In this document: positions 29,245 through 37,934 of the stretch, piece by piece
How positions within the stretch are numbered: position 1 is the stretch's first letter
How the letters are laid out: each line of letters opens with the position of its first letter
Source: Simiduia agarivorans SA1 = DSM 21679
GTDB lineage: Bacteria > Pseudomonadota > Gammaproteobacteria > Pseudomonadales > Cellvibrionaceae
Length of the DNA: 64,000 nucleotides
Assembly (NCBI RefSeq): GCF_000305785.2
Contig: NC_018868.3
Span: forward strand, 124,001 to 188,000
Reading direction: 5' to 3'
Program-made: the position numbers and the translations under genes
Notes under the pieces: generated by a model
The model's input: the letters and a program-made list of their open reading frames with translations, nothing else
What the model was told of the DNA's origin: nothing
Databases searched by the model: none

Positions 29245-29952
29245 TCAGCCGTGCATGATATCTTCAATATCCAAATGGGTAAGCTGTTTGATGTTTTTGA
29301 ACAAATAATAAAAGGTGAACATCATAATCACCATCGCTGGCAAGGCAATCACCGGGTAGCTGAGGGCGGTCATTTTACCCAATTCTTCGTTAAAAGCTTC
29401 GGTGCCGGGCTGGCTGACCACGATCCACTTGGCCAAGACGTAATTCAGGAATGAGCTCAGGAAAAACGACGCCGCCAGCATATAGGTGGCGTTTTTCAAT
29501 ACGGTTTCGAAAGCCGCATGATTGTTGAATTGATCCAGCGCCGCGTCCACTTTATTCACCTGCAGTACCTGGTCGTTGTACAGAAAGGTGCGCACCAATG
29601 GATAGCGCGTGCGCAGTGAAAACAGTGTGGCGAGGCCAATGATGCCGGGAATGGCGGCTTCTTTAATCGCGATGTACTTGGGATCCAACTCCAGCAGGCC
29701 GATGCCGCCCGTGAGCAGAACGCTGAAGGTGCCAAGGACAGAAATGAAATTGACTTTGCCGCGCTTAAAGTAGTCCCGTGCACCATAGGCGAGAGGAAAC
29801 AGCAGCGCGACCACCAGCCCCATTTTGGTACCCAACCATTGCTCATTACTGAATTTGGTCAGGATCAGCGTGGGGATGACAATGTTGAACAGCAGGTTAA
29901 CCAGCAGGTTTTCACGTTGCGGCGCTGAATCGGTGGGTTTCGCTTGGGTCAT
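29245..29952 (-). CDS. VC0807-type integral membrane protein
   Basis: 235 residues with about six membrane helices; the sequence ENLLVNLLFNIVIPTLILTKF, LLTGGIGLLELDPKYIAIKEAAIPGIIGLA and TRYPLVRTFLYND is that of the widespread VC0807 family. It occupies the place next to yciI where the septation protein YciB/IspZ is found in E. coli and Pseudomonas, so a related envelope role is possible but not shown. It diverges from the rnm gene, with 58 bases between the two starts. Confidence 0.85.
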   Translation of the reverse strand: MTQAKPTDSAPQRENLLVNLLFNIVIPTLILTKFSNEQWLGTKMGLVVALLFPLAYGARDYFKRGKVNFISVLGTFSVLLTGGIGLLELDPKYIAIKEAAIPGIIGLATLFSLRTRYPLVRTFLYNDQVLQVNKVDAALDQFNNHAAFETVLKNATYMLAASFFLSSFLNYVLAKWIVVSQPGTEAFNEELGKMTALSYPVIALPAMVIMMFTFYYLFKNIKQLTHLDIEDIMHG

Positions 29953-30010
29953 TGGCTACTCAGTGGCAAAATGGGATGTTCAGGCCGATAACCGGCCTTG
30001 TATAGGGTTC

Positions 30011-30901
30011 ATGGCGGTAGTTTTGTACGATTTGCATACCCATTCAACCGCGTCCGACGGTATTTTAAGCCCAGAATCGCTGGTGTCGAGTGCTGCCAGG
30101 GCGGGCGTACAGTTTCTGGCGTTGACCGATCACGATACCCAGCAGGGAATCGCCGCCGCCCGCATCCGTGCCCAGGAGGAAGGTATCACCCTGATTCCGG
30201 GGTTGGAACTGTCCTGTGTCTGGCGCGGGCGAGGCGTCCATGTGGTGGGTCTTGGCATAGATCCCACGTCAGACGTCATGCGCGTGCGCTTGGCTGCTAT
30301 GGCAACCGCGCGGGCCGAGCGCGCTGGTCTCATTGCCCGGGCATTGGCCAGGGCAGGCCTGAGTGATGAAAACACCATTTACCAGCGCGCCCTGGCTCTG
30401 GCCGATGGCGGCTCGGTCGGACGGCCGCATTTTGCCCGTGCACTGGTGGAATTGGGCAAAGTCAAAAGCCTGAATCAGGCGTTTAAGAAGTATCTGGGCG
30501 CGGGTAAACCCGGCGATATCAAACAGGCATTCCCGGAGTTGGTCGATGGGGTGGCATGGCTGAATGAGGCCAGCGGCGTGGCTGTGCTGGCACACCCGCT
30601 GAAGTACAATCTCACCCGCACCAAGCTCAGGGAGTTGCTGGCTGACTTTGCCGATGCCGGTGGTCAGGCAGTGGAAGTGATCAGCGGGGTACAGGCTGTA
30701 GCCGACACCCGTGATATGCTCCAGCTGGCACAGGCGGCAGGCCTGGCAGGTTCTCTGGGCAGTGATTTTCATGTGCCGGAGCAGGGATGGCAGGCCTTGG
30801 GGTGCGCCGGTGAGCTGCCGGCGGGCATTACGCCCGTGTGGCAATTGGCCGAATTGGCGCCCTGGGTGCAGGGCGCCCGAGCCGAGAATAACCAAGTATA
30901 A
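30011..30901 (+). CDS. rnm: PHP-domain 5'-3' exoribonuclease (RNase AM, YciV)
   Basis: PHP-family metallohydrolase. In E. coli YciV (RNase AM) is a 5'-3' exonuclease that trims the 5' ends of rRNAs and also acts on 3',5'-bisphosphonucleotides. The metal motifs are visible: DLHTHSTASDG at the start, LALTDHDT, and the late GSDFHVPEQGWQALG. ATG 30011 (AVVLYDLHTHS) is the start; longer frames are antisense to the neighbour. The gene heads the rnm-yciO-scpA-scpB-rluB run also found in E. coli and Pseudomonas. Confidence 0.93.
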   Translation: MAVVLYDLHTHSTASDGILSPESLVSSAARAGVQFLALTDHDTQQGIAAARIRAQEEGITLIPGLELSCVWRGRGVHVVGLGIDPTSDVMRVRLAAMATARAERAGLIARALARAGLSDENTIYQRALALADGGSVGRPHFARALVELGKVKSLNQAFKKYLGAGKPGDIKQAFPELVDGVAWLNEASGVAVLAHPLKYNLTRTKLRELLADFADAGGQAVEVISGVQAVADTRDMLQLAQAAGLAGSLGSDFHVPEQGWQALGCAGELPAGITPVWQLAELAPWVQGARAENNQV

Positions 30902-30910
30902 GGAGGCCAG

Positions 30911-31537
30911 GTGGCCCAGTTTTTCCAGATACATCCTGAAAACCCGCAACACCGGCTGGTGGTGCAGGCAGCCGAGATCATCAGCAAGGGCGGCCTGGTG
31001 GCCTTTCCCACCGACAGCGCCTACGCGCTGGGCTGTCATATTGGCGATAAAAACGCGGTTGAGCGCATCCGGGTTTTACGTCAACTCGATAAAAACCACA
31101 ACTTCACGTTGGTATGCAGGGACTTATCAGAGCTGGCCACCTACGCCAAGGTCGATAATCAGGTATACCGGATGCTCAAACACCAGACCCCTGGGCCTTA
31201 CACTTTTATTCTGGAGGCCACCAGCGAGGTGCCTCGCCGGCTCCAGCACCCCAAGCGCAAAACCATTGGTATTCGGGTGCCCGACAACAACATTGTGCGC
31301 GAGATTCTCAGCCAGTTGGGCGAGCCCTTGATGAGCGTGACTTTGCAGATGCCGGGTGAGGAATACCCCATGACCGATCCCTACGACATCCGCGATACCC
31401 TTCAGCACCAGCTGGATCTGGTCATCGACGGCGGTTATTGCGGCATGGAGGCTACCACAGTGGTGGATCTGACCGGCGATTTGCCCACATTGGTGCGGCA
31501 GGGACTGGGCGATTTCAGCCCGTTCGAGCCCGCTTGA
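30911..31537 (+). CDS. yciO: YciO, Sua5/YrdC-family protein
   Basis: 208-residue paralogue of the threonylcarbamoyl-AMP synthase TsaC. QFFQIHPENPQHRLVVQAAEIISKGGLVAFPTDSAYALGC and KNHNFTLVCRDLSELATYAKVDN show the nucleotide-binding YrdC fold and match E. coli YciO closely. YciO may bind nucleotides or RNA and in some bacteria makes the same adenylate; whether it does so here is not shown. The start is GTG with AAGGAGG 5 bases upstream. It follows rnm by 9 bases. Confidence 0.93.
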   Translation: MAQFFQIHPENPQHRLVVQAAEIISKGGLVAFPTDSAYALGCHIGDKNAVERIRVLRQLDKNHNFTLVCRDLSELATYAKVDNQVYRMLKHQTPGPYTFILEATSEVPRRLQHPKRKTIGIRVPDNNIVREILSQLGEPLMSVTLQMPGEEYPMTDPYDIRDTLQHQLDLVIDGGYCGMEATTVVDLTGDLPTLVRQGLGDFSPFEPA

Positions 31538-31556
31538 GTGCTGGCAGGTCGCGGAC

Positions 31557-31580
31557 AAACGGGGCTATAATGCCCCGTTT
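31557..31580 (+). promoter_or_regulatory. hairpin with TATAAT in its loop, before scpA
   Basis: AAACGGGGC (31557-31565) and GCCCCGTTT (31572-31580) form a perfect 9-base inverted repeat whose 6-base loop is exactly TATAAT. It could be a -10 box with a GC-rich discriminator (promoter of scpAB-rluB) or a weak terminator for yciO, as the repeat runs into TTTT. No good -35 box is seen at 17 bases, so the choice stays open. Confidence 0.45.
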
Positions 31581-31622
31581 TAGCCTGCTGAGAGAGCAAC
31601 CCGTGCTGAGAGATGTCACCCC

Positions 31623-32582
31623 GTGAGCCAAGATCCCGAAAACCTGACCCTGTTGGACCCCGCGACCGCGGGTGAGCCTGCCGACCCGAACGGGGTCAGC
31701 GATGAGGTTGCCGAAGGTGCCGCCTTAGTCGGCGAAGGCGCAGAGCCTGACCCCCATACCGATGAAAACCCGGATTCCCAGGAGCCGGTCGGGCATCCCG
31801 ATCAGGCGGAAATGCCGTTTGCCATCGTGCAGGGCAAAGCTTTTACCGATCTGCCCAAAGACCTCTACATTCCGCCAGATGCGCTGGAAGTGATTCTGGA
31901 GGCTTTTGAAGGTCCGCTGGATTTGCTGCTGTATCTGATCCGCCGCCAGAATCTGGATATTCTGGAAATCAACGTGGCCGAAATCACCCGCCAGTACATG
32001 GCTTACGTGGAAATGATGAGCGCCATGCAGTTTGAGCTGGCGGCCGAATACCTGGTGATGGCGGCGATGCTGGCGGAAATCAAATCGCGCATGTTGCTGC
32101 CGCGGTCCAACGAGGGTGAAGAGGAAGAGGAAGACCCAAGGGCCCAGTTGATCCGTCGCTTGCAGGAGTACGAACGCTTCAAACAGGCGGCCGAAGATCT
32201 GGACGAAATCCCGCGCGTTGGCCGCGATATATTCCACGCCAGCGCACAGGCGCCGGACCGCAATCTGACCCGGCCCGAGCCCGATGTGGATCTGAAAGAA
32301 TTGTTGTTGGCGCTGTCCGAAGTATTGCGCCGGGCCGACATGTTCGAAAGTCATCACGTGACCAAAGAAAAACTCACCACGCGTGAACGCATGGGCCAGG
32401 TGCTGGATATGCTCAGCCATAAACAGTTCATGCCATTCGTCAAACTTTTTAAAGTGGAAGAAGGGCGACTGGGCGTGGTGGTGACTTTTATGGCCGTGCT
32501 GGAATTGATCAAAGAATCCCTGGTGGAGATAGTGCAGAACGAAAATTTTGCCGCCATCCACGTGCGAGTGAGAACCCAATAA
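31623..32582 (+). CDS. scpA: segregation and condensation protein A
   Basis: Kleisin subunit that bridges SMC heads with ScpB. The ScpA core begins near residue 83 (LEVILEAFEGPLDLLLYLIRRQNLDILEINVAEITRQYM) and ends with the winged-helix C-terminus LVEIVQNENFAAIHVRVR. The first ~65 residues are acidic and poorly conserved. GTG 31623 is taken as the start; ATG 31812 (PFAIVQGKAFTDLPKD) is a shorter option. It is followed after one base by scpB. No smc gene lies in the window. Confidence 0.93.
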   Translation: MSQDPENLTLLDPATAGEPADPNGVSDEVAEGAALVGEGAEPDPHTDENPDSQEPVGHPDQAEMPFAIVQGKAFTDLPKDLYIPPDALEVILEAFEGPLDLLLYLIRRQNLDILEINVAEITRQYMAYVEMMSAMQFELAAEYLVMAAMLAEIKSRMLLPRSNEGEEEEEDPRAQLIRRLQEYERFKQAAEDLDEIPRVGRDIFHASAQAPDRNLTRPEPDVDLKELLLALSEVLRRADMFESHHVTKEKLTTRERMGQVLDMLSHKQFMPFVKLFKVEEGRLGVVVTFMAVLELIKESLVEIVQNENFAAIHVRVRTQ

Positions 32583-32583
32583 C

Positions 32584-33495
32584 ATGACAGACGTTGTTGA
32601 AACCCCCGAAGCGGAAACAGAAGAAGTCGTCGAGACCGCAGTGGCACCGCTGGACGATGCCATGGTGCGCAAGGTCATTGAAGGCGCTTTATTGGCTGCC
32701 GGTCAACCCATGACCGTGGCCAAATTGTTAGAACTTTTTGCCGTTGACGAAGACCGCGAGCCGCCGGCCAAAGACCTGGTGCAGGCGATGCTCGAAGATA
32801 TCGCCGCCGATTGTGACGGCCGTGGTTTTGAACTGGTGGAAGTGGGTAGCGGTTGGCGCTTTCAGGTGCGCGCCGAAACTGCTCCCTGGGTGAACCGCTT
32901 ATGGGAAGAGAAACCGCAAAAATATTCGCGCGCGTTATTGGAAACATTGGCATTGATTGCCTACCGTCAACCCATTACCCGGGGTGACATAGAAGAAATC
33001 CGTGGCGTGGCCGTCAGCTCGCACATTATCAAGACCCTGACCGAGCGCGAATGGGTAAAAGTGGTAGGGCATCGCGATGTGCCCGGCCGCCCGAGCCTGT
33101 ATGCCACCACCCGGCAATTTCTGGATTATTTCAATCTGAAAAGCCTGGAGGATTTGCCGTCTTTGTCGGAATTGCGCGATTTTGAAGAATTGAATCAATC
33201 GCTGGATCTGGACGACTCTGAAAAAGAAGCGCTGGCTGAAGCGGAAGAGCGCGATGGCATAGAAGAAGCGCAAACCGAAGTTGCAGAGGCCGCCGCTGAA
33301 GGCAACACTGAATCAGCAGAAGCAGAAGCAGAAGCAGAAGCAGAAGCAGAAGCAGAAGCAGAAGCAGAAGCAGAAGCAGAAGCAGAAGCAGAAGCAGAAG
33401 CAGAAGCAGAAGCAGAAGCAGAAACATCAATAGAAAGTACCGGGCACGACAACCCCGTTGAACACACCGAATCAGAGCAGACGCCACAATCATGA
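32584..33495 (+). CDS. scpB: segregation and condensation protein B with long Glu-Ala tail
   Basis: Kleisin-interacting winged-helix dimer of the SMC-ScpAB complex. The core (about residues 20-195) has [23 protein letters not shown] and [39 protein letters not shown]. The last ~100 residues are an acidic tail that includes 18 Ala-Glu dipeptides encoded by a perfect GCAGAA repeat (33316-33423). Usual ScpB proteins are about 170-200 residues, so the tail is an extension; acidic tails are common in gammaproteobacterial ScpB. The stop overlaps the rluB start (ATGA). Confidence 0.93.
   Translation: MTDVVETPEAETEEVVETAVAPLDDAMVRKVIEGALLAAGQPMTVAKLLELFAVDEDREPPAKDLVQAMLEDIAADCDGRGFELVEVGSGWRFQVRAETAPWVNRLWEEKPQKYSRALLETLALIAYRQPITRGDIEEIRGVAVSSHIIKTLTEREWVKVVGHRDVPGRPSLYATTRQFLDYFNLKSLEDLPSLSELRDFEELNQSLDLDDSEKEALAEAEERDGIEEAQTEVAEAAAEGNTESAEAEAEAEAEAEAEAEAEAEAEAEAEAEAEAEAEAETSIESTGHDNPVEHTESEQTPQS
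33316..33423 (+). repeat. 18 perfect tandem copies of GCAGAA inside scpB
   Basis: The hexamer GCAGAA is repeated 18 times without a mismatch (108 bases) and encodes Ala-Glu repeats in the tail of ScpB. The unit is a multiple of three, so gain or loss of copies changes protein length without shifting the frame. The absence of synonymous change (only GCA and GAA codons) points to recent expansion by slippage. Confidence 0.97.
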
Positions 33496-34385
33496 GTAAC
33501 CCGTCCGAACCAAAAACGCTGCACACGGACAGTGGCGAAAAATTGCAAAAAGTACTCGCACGCGCGGGCGTTGGCTCTCGCCGTGAAATGGAGCGGATGA
33601 TCGAGGCTGGCCGCGTAGAGGTGGATGGCAAAGTGGCAACACTGGGCGACCGGGTGCAGGCCGATGCGCGCATCCGGGTCGATGGCAAGCCCGTAACCAC
33701 ATCCGATGGTCAGGTGACCCGGCGCGTGCTGCTCTACAACAAGCCGGAAGGTGAAATCTGCTCCCGCTCCGACCCCGAAGGTCGCCGTACCGTGTACGAT
33801 CGGTTGCCGCCGCTGCGCGGGGAACGCTGGATATCCGTGGGTCGGCTGGATTTCAATACCAGTGGGTTGTTGCTGTTCACCAACGACGGCGAGCTGGCCA
33901 ATAAGCTGATGCACCCGTCCTCGGTGATCGATCGCGAATACCTGGTACGGATTCAGGGCGAAGTGGATGACGATATGCGTCAGCGCCTGCTCGATGGCGT
34001 GCTGCTGGAAGATGGCGTGGCAAAGTTCACCGATATCGTAGACGGTGCCGGTGAAGGTCGTAACCGCTGGTTTTATTGTGTGGTAATGGAAGGCCGCAAC
34101 CGCGAAGTACGGCGCCTGTGGGAATCCCAGGGAGTGCGTGTCAGCCGCCTGAAGCGGGTGCGCTATGGTAACTGCTTTATTCCCTCGCACGTGCGTGTGG
34201 GGCAGTGGATTGAGCTGAACGACAAAGAAATCAAAGATTTGTGCGATACCGCTGGCATCAAGCACAAACGTCAGCGGGAAACCGTGGAGCACAAGGAAAC
34301 CCGCGAGCGCCACGAACGAAAACTGCGTAAATCCCCCGGTCGTAAACCGCAAGCGCGGCAATTGAAGAAGGCGCGCCCGGAGTAA
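33492..34385 (+). CDS. rluB: 23S rRNA pseudouridine(2605) synthase
   Basis: RsuA-family synthase acting on U2605 in the peptidyl transferase region. It has an S4 RNA-binding domain ([30 protein letters not shown]) and the catalytic domain with the nucleophile Asp in [19 protein letters not shown]. The tail of 297 residues is Lys/Arg-rich. Position directly after scpB is diagnostic for RluB in gammaproteobacteria. ATGA overlap with scpB suggests coupled translation. Confidence 0.94.
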   Translation: MSNPSEPKTLHTDSGEKLQKVLARAGVGSRREMERMIEAGRVEVDGKVATLGDRVQADARIRVDGKPVTTSDGQVTRRVLLYNKPEGEICSRSDPEGRRTVYDRLPPLRGERWISVGRLDFNTSGLLLFTNDGELANKLMHPSSVIDREYLVRIQGEVDDDMRQRLLDGVLLEDGVAKFTDIVDGAGEGRNRWFYCVVMEGRNREVRRLWESQGVRVSRLKRVRYGNCFIPSHVRVGQWIELNDKEIKDLCDTAGIKHKRQRETVEHKETRERHERKLRKSPGRKPQARQLKKARPE

Positions 34386-34388
34386 GCT

Positions 34389-36341
34389 GTGATCTATCCG
34401 ACGCAACCGGCTGGTCTGTTTTCATACCCCCGCTTCTGGGCCGAGTGTTACGGCCCGGCGCCATTTTTACCCATGTCCCGGGCCGAGATGGATCAATTGG
34501 GCTGGGACAGCTGCGACATTATCATCGTGTGCGGCGATGCCTATGTGGATCATCCCAGTTTTGGCATGGCGGTGATTGGCCGCTTTCTGGAAAGCCAGGG
34601 CTTCCGCGTGGGCCTGATTTGCCAACCTGACTGGACCCGAGTTGATCCGTTCCGTGAGCTCGGTAAACCCAACCTGTTTTTTGGTGTCAGTGCGGGCAAT
34701 ATGGATTCCATGATCAACCGTTACACCGCCGATAAAAAAGTCCGCAATGACGACGCCTACACGCCTGGCGGGGTGGGCGGCAAGCGGCCAGACCGTGCCG
34801 TGCTGGTGTATTCCCAGCGCTGCAAGGAAGCCTACAGCGATGTGCCGGTGGTCTTGGGGGGTATTGAAGCCAGCCTGCGTCGCATTGCCCAGTACGACTA
34901 CTGGAGCGATCAGGTGCGCCGTTCGGTGTTGGTGGATGCCACGGCGGATATTTTATTGTACGGCAATGCCGAGCGCGCGATCGCAGACATTGCCCATGGC
35001 CTGGCGGCCGGCAAAACCATTGATCAGTTAAGCCATCTGCGCGGCACGGCGGTGGTGCGCAGATCGCCCCCCGGTGGCTGGACCGAAATTGATTCCTCGC
35101 GTATCGATTGGCCCGGGCATATTGATCAGCTGCCCAACCCCTACGATTATCAAAGTGGCGACGACAGCAACGACACCCAGGCCGGGAAAAAAGCGGGCGA
35201 GTTATCGGGGGCTGTGATGAACACGGCGCCCGCCTGCCAGCAAAATGTGTTGGCTTCGCAAGATGACGTGCAACCGGTGCGCATCATTCCCATGCCCTTA
35301 GCCGGGCGTTCGGTGAAAGATGAGAATACCTATATCCGCTTGCCCAGTTTTGAAAAGGTCCGCAATGACCCGGTACTCTACGCCCATGCGTCGCGTGTAT
35401 TGCACCAGGAATCCAATCCCTACAATGCGCGTGCATTGATTCAGAAGCACGGTAACCGGGAAGTGTGGATTAATCCGCCGGCCATGCCGTTGAGTACGGA
35501 AGAGATCGACGGCGTATTTGATCTGCCCTATGCGCGGGTGCCACACCCCAGCTATGGCAAGGCAAAAATTCCCGCCTATGACATGATCAAAACCTCGGTC
35601 AATATCATGCGCGGGTGCTTTGGCGGTTGTACTTTCTGCTCGATTACCGAACACGAAGGCCGCATTATCCAAAGCCGTTCCGAAGCCAGCATCCTGCGCG
35701 AAATTGAAGATATGCGCGACAAGGTGCCGGGCTTTACCGGCCATGTATCGGATCTGGGTGGCCCCACAGCCAATATGTACCGGCTGGAATGCAAATCAGA
35801 AAAAATTCTCGCCAGCTGTCGCCGGTTGAGCTGTGTTTACCCGACAGTGTGCAAAAACCTGATCACCAGTCATAAGCACACCACCGAGCTCTACCGCAAA
35901 GCGCGCGCAATCCCGGGGGTGAATCGCATCAGTATTGCCTCCGGGCTGCGTTACGATCTGGCGGTGCTGGACCCGGAGTACGTCAAGGAACTGGTCACCC
36001 ATCACGTGGGCGGCATGCTGAAAATCGCACCCGAACACACGGAAGAGCGGCCGCTGTCGATGATGATGAAGCCGAAAATGAGCAGTTATCAGGCATTCAA
36101 GAAAATGTTTGATAAGTACTCAAAAGAGGCGGGCAAGACCCAGTATCTGGTGCCGTACTTTATTGCCGCTCACCCCGGCACTGAAGACGAGGATATGCTC
36201 AATCTTGCGCTGTGGTTAAAGCAGAATAATTTTGAAGTGGATCAGGTGCAGACGTTTTATCCGTCGCCCATGTCGCTGGCCACGGCCATGTATTATTCCG
36301 GGCGCAATCCGCTGAAAAAAATTGCGCTACAAAGGCGATAA
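34389..36341 (+). CDS. ygiQ: YgiQ-family radical SAM protein, main part (frameshifted at the 3' end)
   Basis: Radical SAM enzyme with the UPF0313 N-terminal domain; the reaction is not known. The [4Fe-4S] motif is [18 protein letters not shown] near residue 410. The frame reads [14 protein letters not shown] and then stops at residue 650. With one A fewer in the A7 run at 36315-36321 it would read on as [23 protein letters not shown], which is the normal family C-terminus and continues to 36624. The gene is therefore either frameshifted, misassembled at a homopolymer, or expressed by slippage. GTG start with GGAG 7 bases upstream. Confidence 0.9.
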   Translation: MIYPTQPAGLFSYPRFWAECYGPAPFLPMSRAEMDQLGWDSCDIIIVCGDAYVDHPSFGMAVIGRFLESQGFRVGLICQPDWTRVDPFRELGKPNLFFGVSAGNMDSMINRYTADKKVRNDDAYTPGGVGGKRPDRAVLVYSQRCKEAYSDVPVVLGGIEASLRRIAQYDYWSDQVRRSVLVDATADILLYGNAERAIADIAHGLAAGKTIDQLSHLRGTAVVRRSPPGGWTEIDSSRIDWPGHIDQLPNPYDYQSGDDSNDTQAGKKAGELSGAVMNTAPACQQNVLASQDDVQPVRIIPMPLAGRSVKDENTYIRLPSFEKVRNDPVLYAHASRVLHQESNPYNARALIQKHGNREVWINPPAMPLSTEEIDGVFDLPYARVPHPSYGKAKIPAYDMIKTSVNIMRGCFGGCTFCSITEHEGRIIQSRSEASILREIEDMRDKVPGFTGHVSDLGGPTANMYRLECKSEKILASCRRLSCVYPTVCKNLITSHKHTTELYRKARAIPGVNRISIASGLRYDLAVLDPEYVKELVTHHVGGMLKIAPEHTEERPLSMMMKPKMSSYQAFKKMFDKYSKEAGKTQYLVPYFIAAHPGTEDEDMLNLALWLKQNNFEVDQVQTFYPSPMSLATAMYYSGRNPLKKIALQRR

Positions 36342-36624
36342 AATCACCATTCCCAAAGATAAGGATCAGCGCCGCTTGCACAAGGCGCTGTTGCGCTACC
36401 ACGATCCGGACAACTGGGGCTTTCTGCGCGAATCGTTAGTGCGCATGAACAAAGCTAATCTGATCGACAAATTGATTCCCGCTGAGCAAACCAAAGGGCG
36501 TAAGCCGTTTGTGCAGGGCGGAGCACGTCAGAAAGCCAGCGCAAATAAATTTGACAAAATACCTGCCCGCAGCCCCCGGGGCGGCAAGCCGGCCGGCGGG
36601 AAACGTAAAGGACCCCGGCGTTAA
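36322..36624 (+). pseudogene. ygiQ: C-terminal segment of ygiQ in the +1 frame
   Basis: This ~100-codon segment has no start of its own of good quality (first codon TTG inside the upstream gene) and matches the end of YgiQ proteins: [37 protein letters not shown] and a basic Gly/Lys-rich tail. It belongs with the gene at 34389 as one interrupted coding region. No other stop or lesion is visible, and the segment ends with a stop that overlaps the yaeQ start (TAATG), as expected of a functional gene end. Confidence 0.85.
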
Positions 36625-37154
36625 TGGCCCTGAAACCCACCATCTATAAGTTGCAACTGGATGTGGCAGACAGCGATCGCCATCATTACCAGAGCTACAA
36701 TCTCACCTTGGCCCAGCATCCGTCGGAAACCCTCGAGCGCATGGCGGTTCGCATTCTGGCGTTTGCGCTGAATGCGCACGAGGATCTGGCGTTTACCAAA
36801 GGGCTTTCAACCGATGATGAGCCCGACCTGTGGCAACAAACCCTGGATGGCCAGATTGCAATGTGGATTGAAGTCGGGCAACCCAAACCCGAGCGCCTGA
36901 AAAAAGCGCAGGGCAGGGCGGCAAAGGTGTTGCTCTATCCGTTCGGAAAAACGGCAGATACCTGGTGGTCGTTAGAACAAAAACACATTGCCCGCTCAGA
37001 TAAACTGGCCATTGCGCAGTTTGATTGGGCCCAGGTCACGGCGCTCGCTGGCGCCGTGGAGCGCACCATGCACTGGAGCGTGAGTGTGGCCGGGGGTGAG
37101 TTGTTTGTTGATACCGGGGCTGCGCAATATCAGCTTCAGCTTAAGACGCTGTGA
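36624..37154 (+). CDS. yaeQ: YaeQ family protein
   Basis: 176-residue protein of the YaeQ family (PD-(D/E)XK-like fold). ALKPTIYKLQLDVADSDRHHYQSYNLTLAQHPSETLERMAVRILAFALNA and LWQQTLDGQIAMWIEVGQPKPERLKKA match the family along its length. E. coli YaeQ was first described as a suppressor of rfaH loss; its biochemical role is unknown. The start shares a base with the ygiQ stop. The 3' end overlaps the convergent gene by 14 bases. Confidence 0.93.
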   Translation: MALKPTIYKLQLDVADSDRHHYQSYNLTLAQHPSETLERMAVRILAFALNAHEDLAFTKGLSTDDEPDLWQQTLDGQIAMWIEVGQPKPERLKKAQGRAAKVLLYPFGKTADTWWSLEQKHIARSDKLAIAQFDWAQVTALAGAVERTMHWSVSVAGGELFVDTGAAQYQLQLKTL

Positions 37155-37851
37155 ATAGCCGCTGGTACAGTTTATCTTCCAGATGTTCCAGTGCGCCGGT
37201 GAAGTCTTTGTTTTGAGCCAGGCACAAAGCGACCGCCTGATACGTCAACAGGCCTTGCACAATCGGAGAGTGGATTTCAGTGTGTTCCAACTTTCTGGCC
37301 AGTTGATCGGCCGCTGCCTCGTCGGTACCCGGGCTGTAAATCAATAACTGGTTCATCCCGTATATGCTCAGCAGTTGCCGGTCATTGAGCACATGCGCGC
37401 ATTGGTACAGGTAACGCAACAAGGTTTGCTCTGCCACCTGGGCGCCGTAGCGTTGTTGCAGGGCTTCCATTCCGCTCAGATTGACCAGAATTAAACTCAA
37501 CGGCAGTTCATCCTGGTGTTGTGCCGGGTGGGACAGCAGTCTTTCGATGGCGCGCCGATTGGGCAGCTCGGTGGCCGGGTCGATCATGGAGAGCTCTTCG
37601 CAATAACGTTGCAATCGACGGACATCCTGCCAGCGGCGCCAGGAAAAGCCCGCGAACAACAACGCGATCACCAGCGAGGCCGACAGCACTTCGTCTAACT
37701 CGTAAAGCTCCAGCTCTTCCAGTGTCAGGTGGAGTAACTCAAAAACATCCAGGCTGGCAAATACCAGAAAGGTGCAAACAGACAGGCCGGCGAGTAGCAG
37801 AGAGTCGCCTATGGCGCGCCGGCGCAGGTTTTTTTTAAGCTGGTCAATCAA
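37141..37851 (-). CDS. membrane protein with degenerate GGDEF domain
   Basis: 236 residues: two membrane helices near the N-terminus (about 14-32 and 57-70) with a Glu/Leu-rich loop between them, then a GGDEF-like domain. The entry motif DPATELPNRRAIERLL is intact, but the GGDEF signature is replaced by YGMNQLLIY, so diguanylate cyclase activity is not expected. It may bind a partner or be a relic. It lies directly downstream of the CpxAR-like operon on the same strand, with an 83-base gap. Confidence 0.8.
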   Translation of the reverse strand: MIDQLKKNLRRRAIGDSLLLAGLSVCTFLVFASLDVFELLHLTLEELELYELDEVLSASLVIALLFAGFSWRRWQDVRRLQRYCEELSMIDPATELPNRRAIERLLSHPAQHQDELPLSLILVNLSGMEALQQRYGAQVAEQTLLRYLYQCAHVLNDRQLLSIYGMNQLLIYSPGTDEAAADQLARKLEHTEIHSPIVQGLLTYQAVALCLAQNKDFTGALEHLEDKLYQRLFTAS

Positions 37852-37934
37852 GGTGTTACAGGGCTTCTTCTGGTCTTGGTTTGCAGTCTACCAGTGTAAA
37901 GCACCTGCTCAGCTCTGTAATGGTCTTTTTTTGT

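Noticed and set aside
33195..34406. A 403-codon minus-strand frame across scpB and rluB with a Ser-Ala repeat.
   Set aside because: The repeat is the antisense of GCAGAA and the rest is antisense to RluB, a clear gene on the plus strand.
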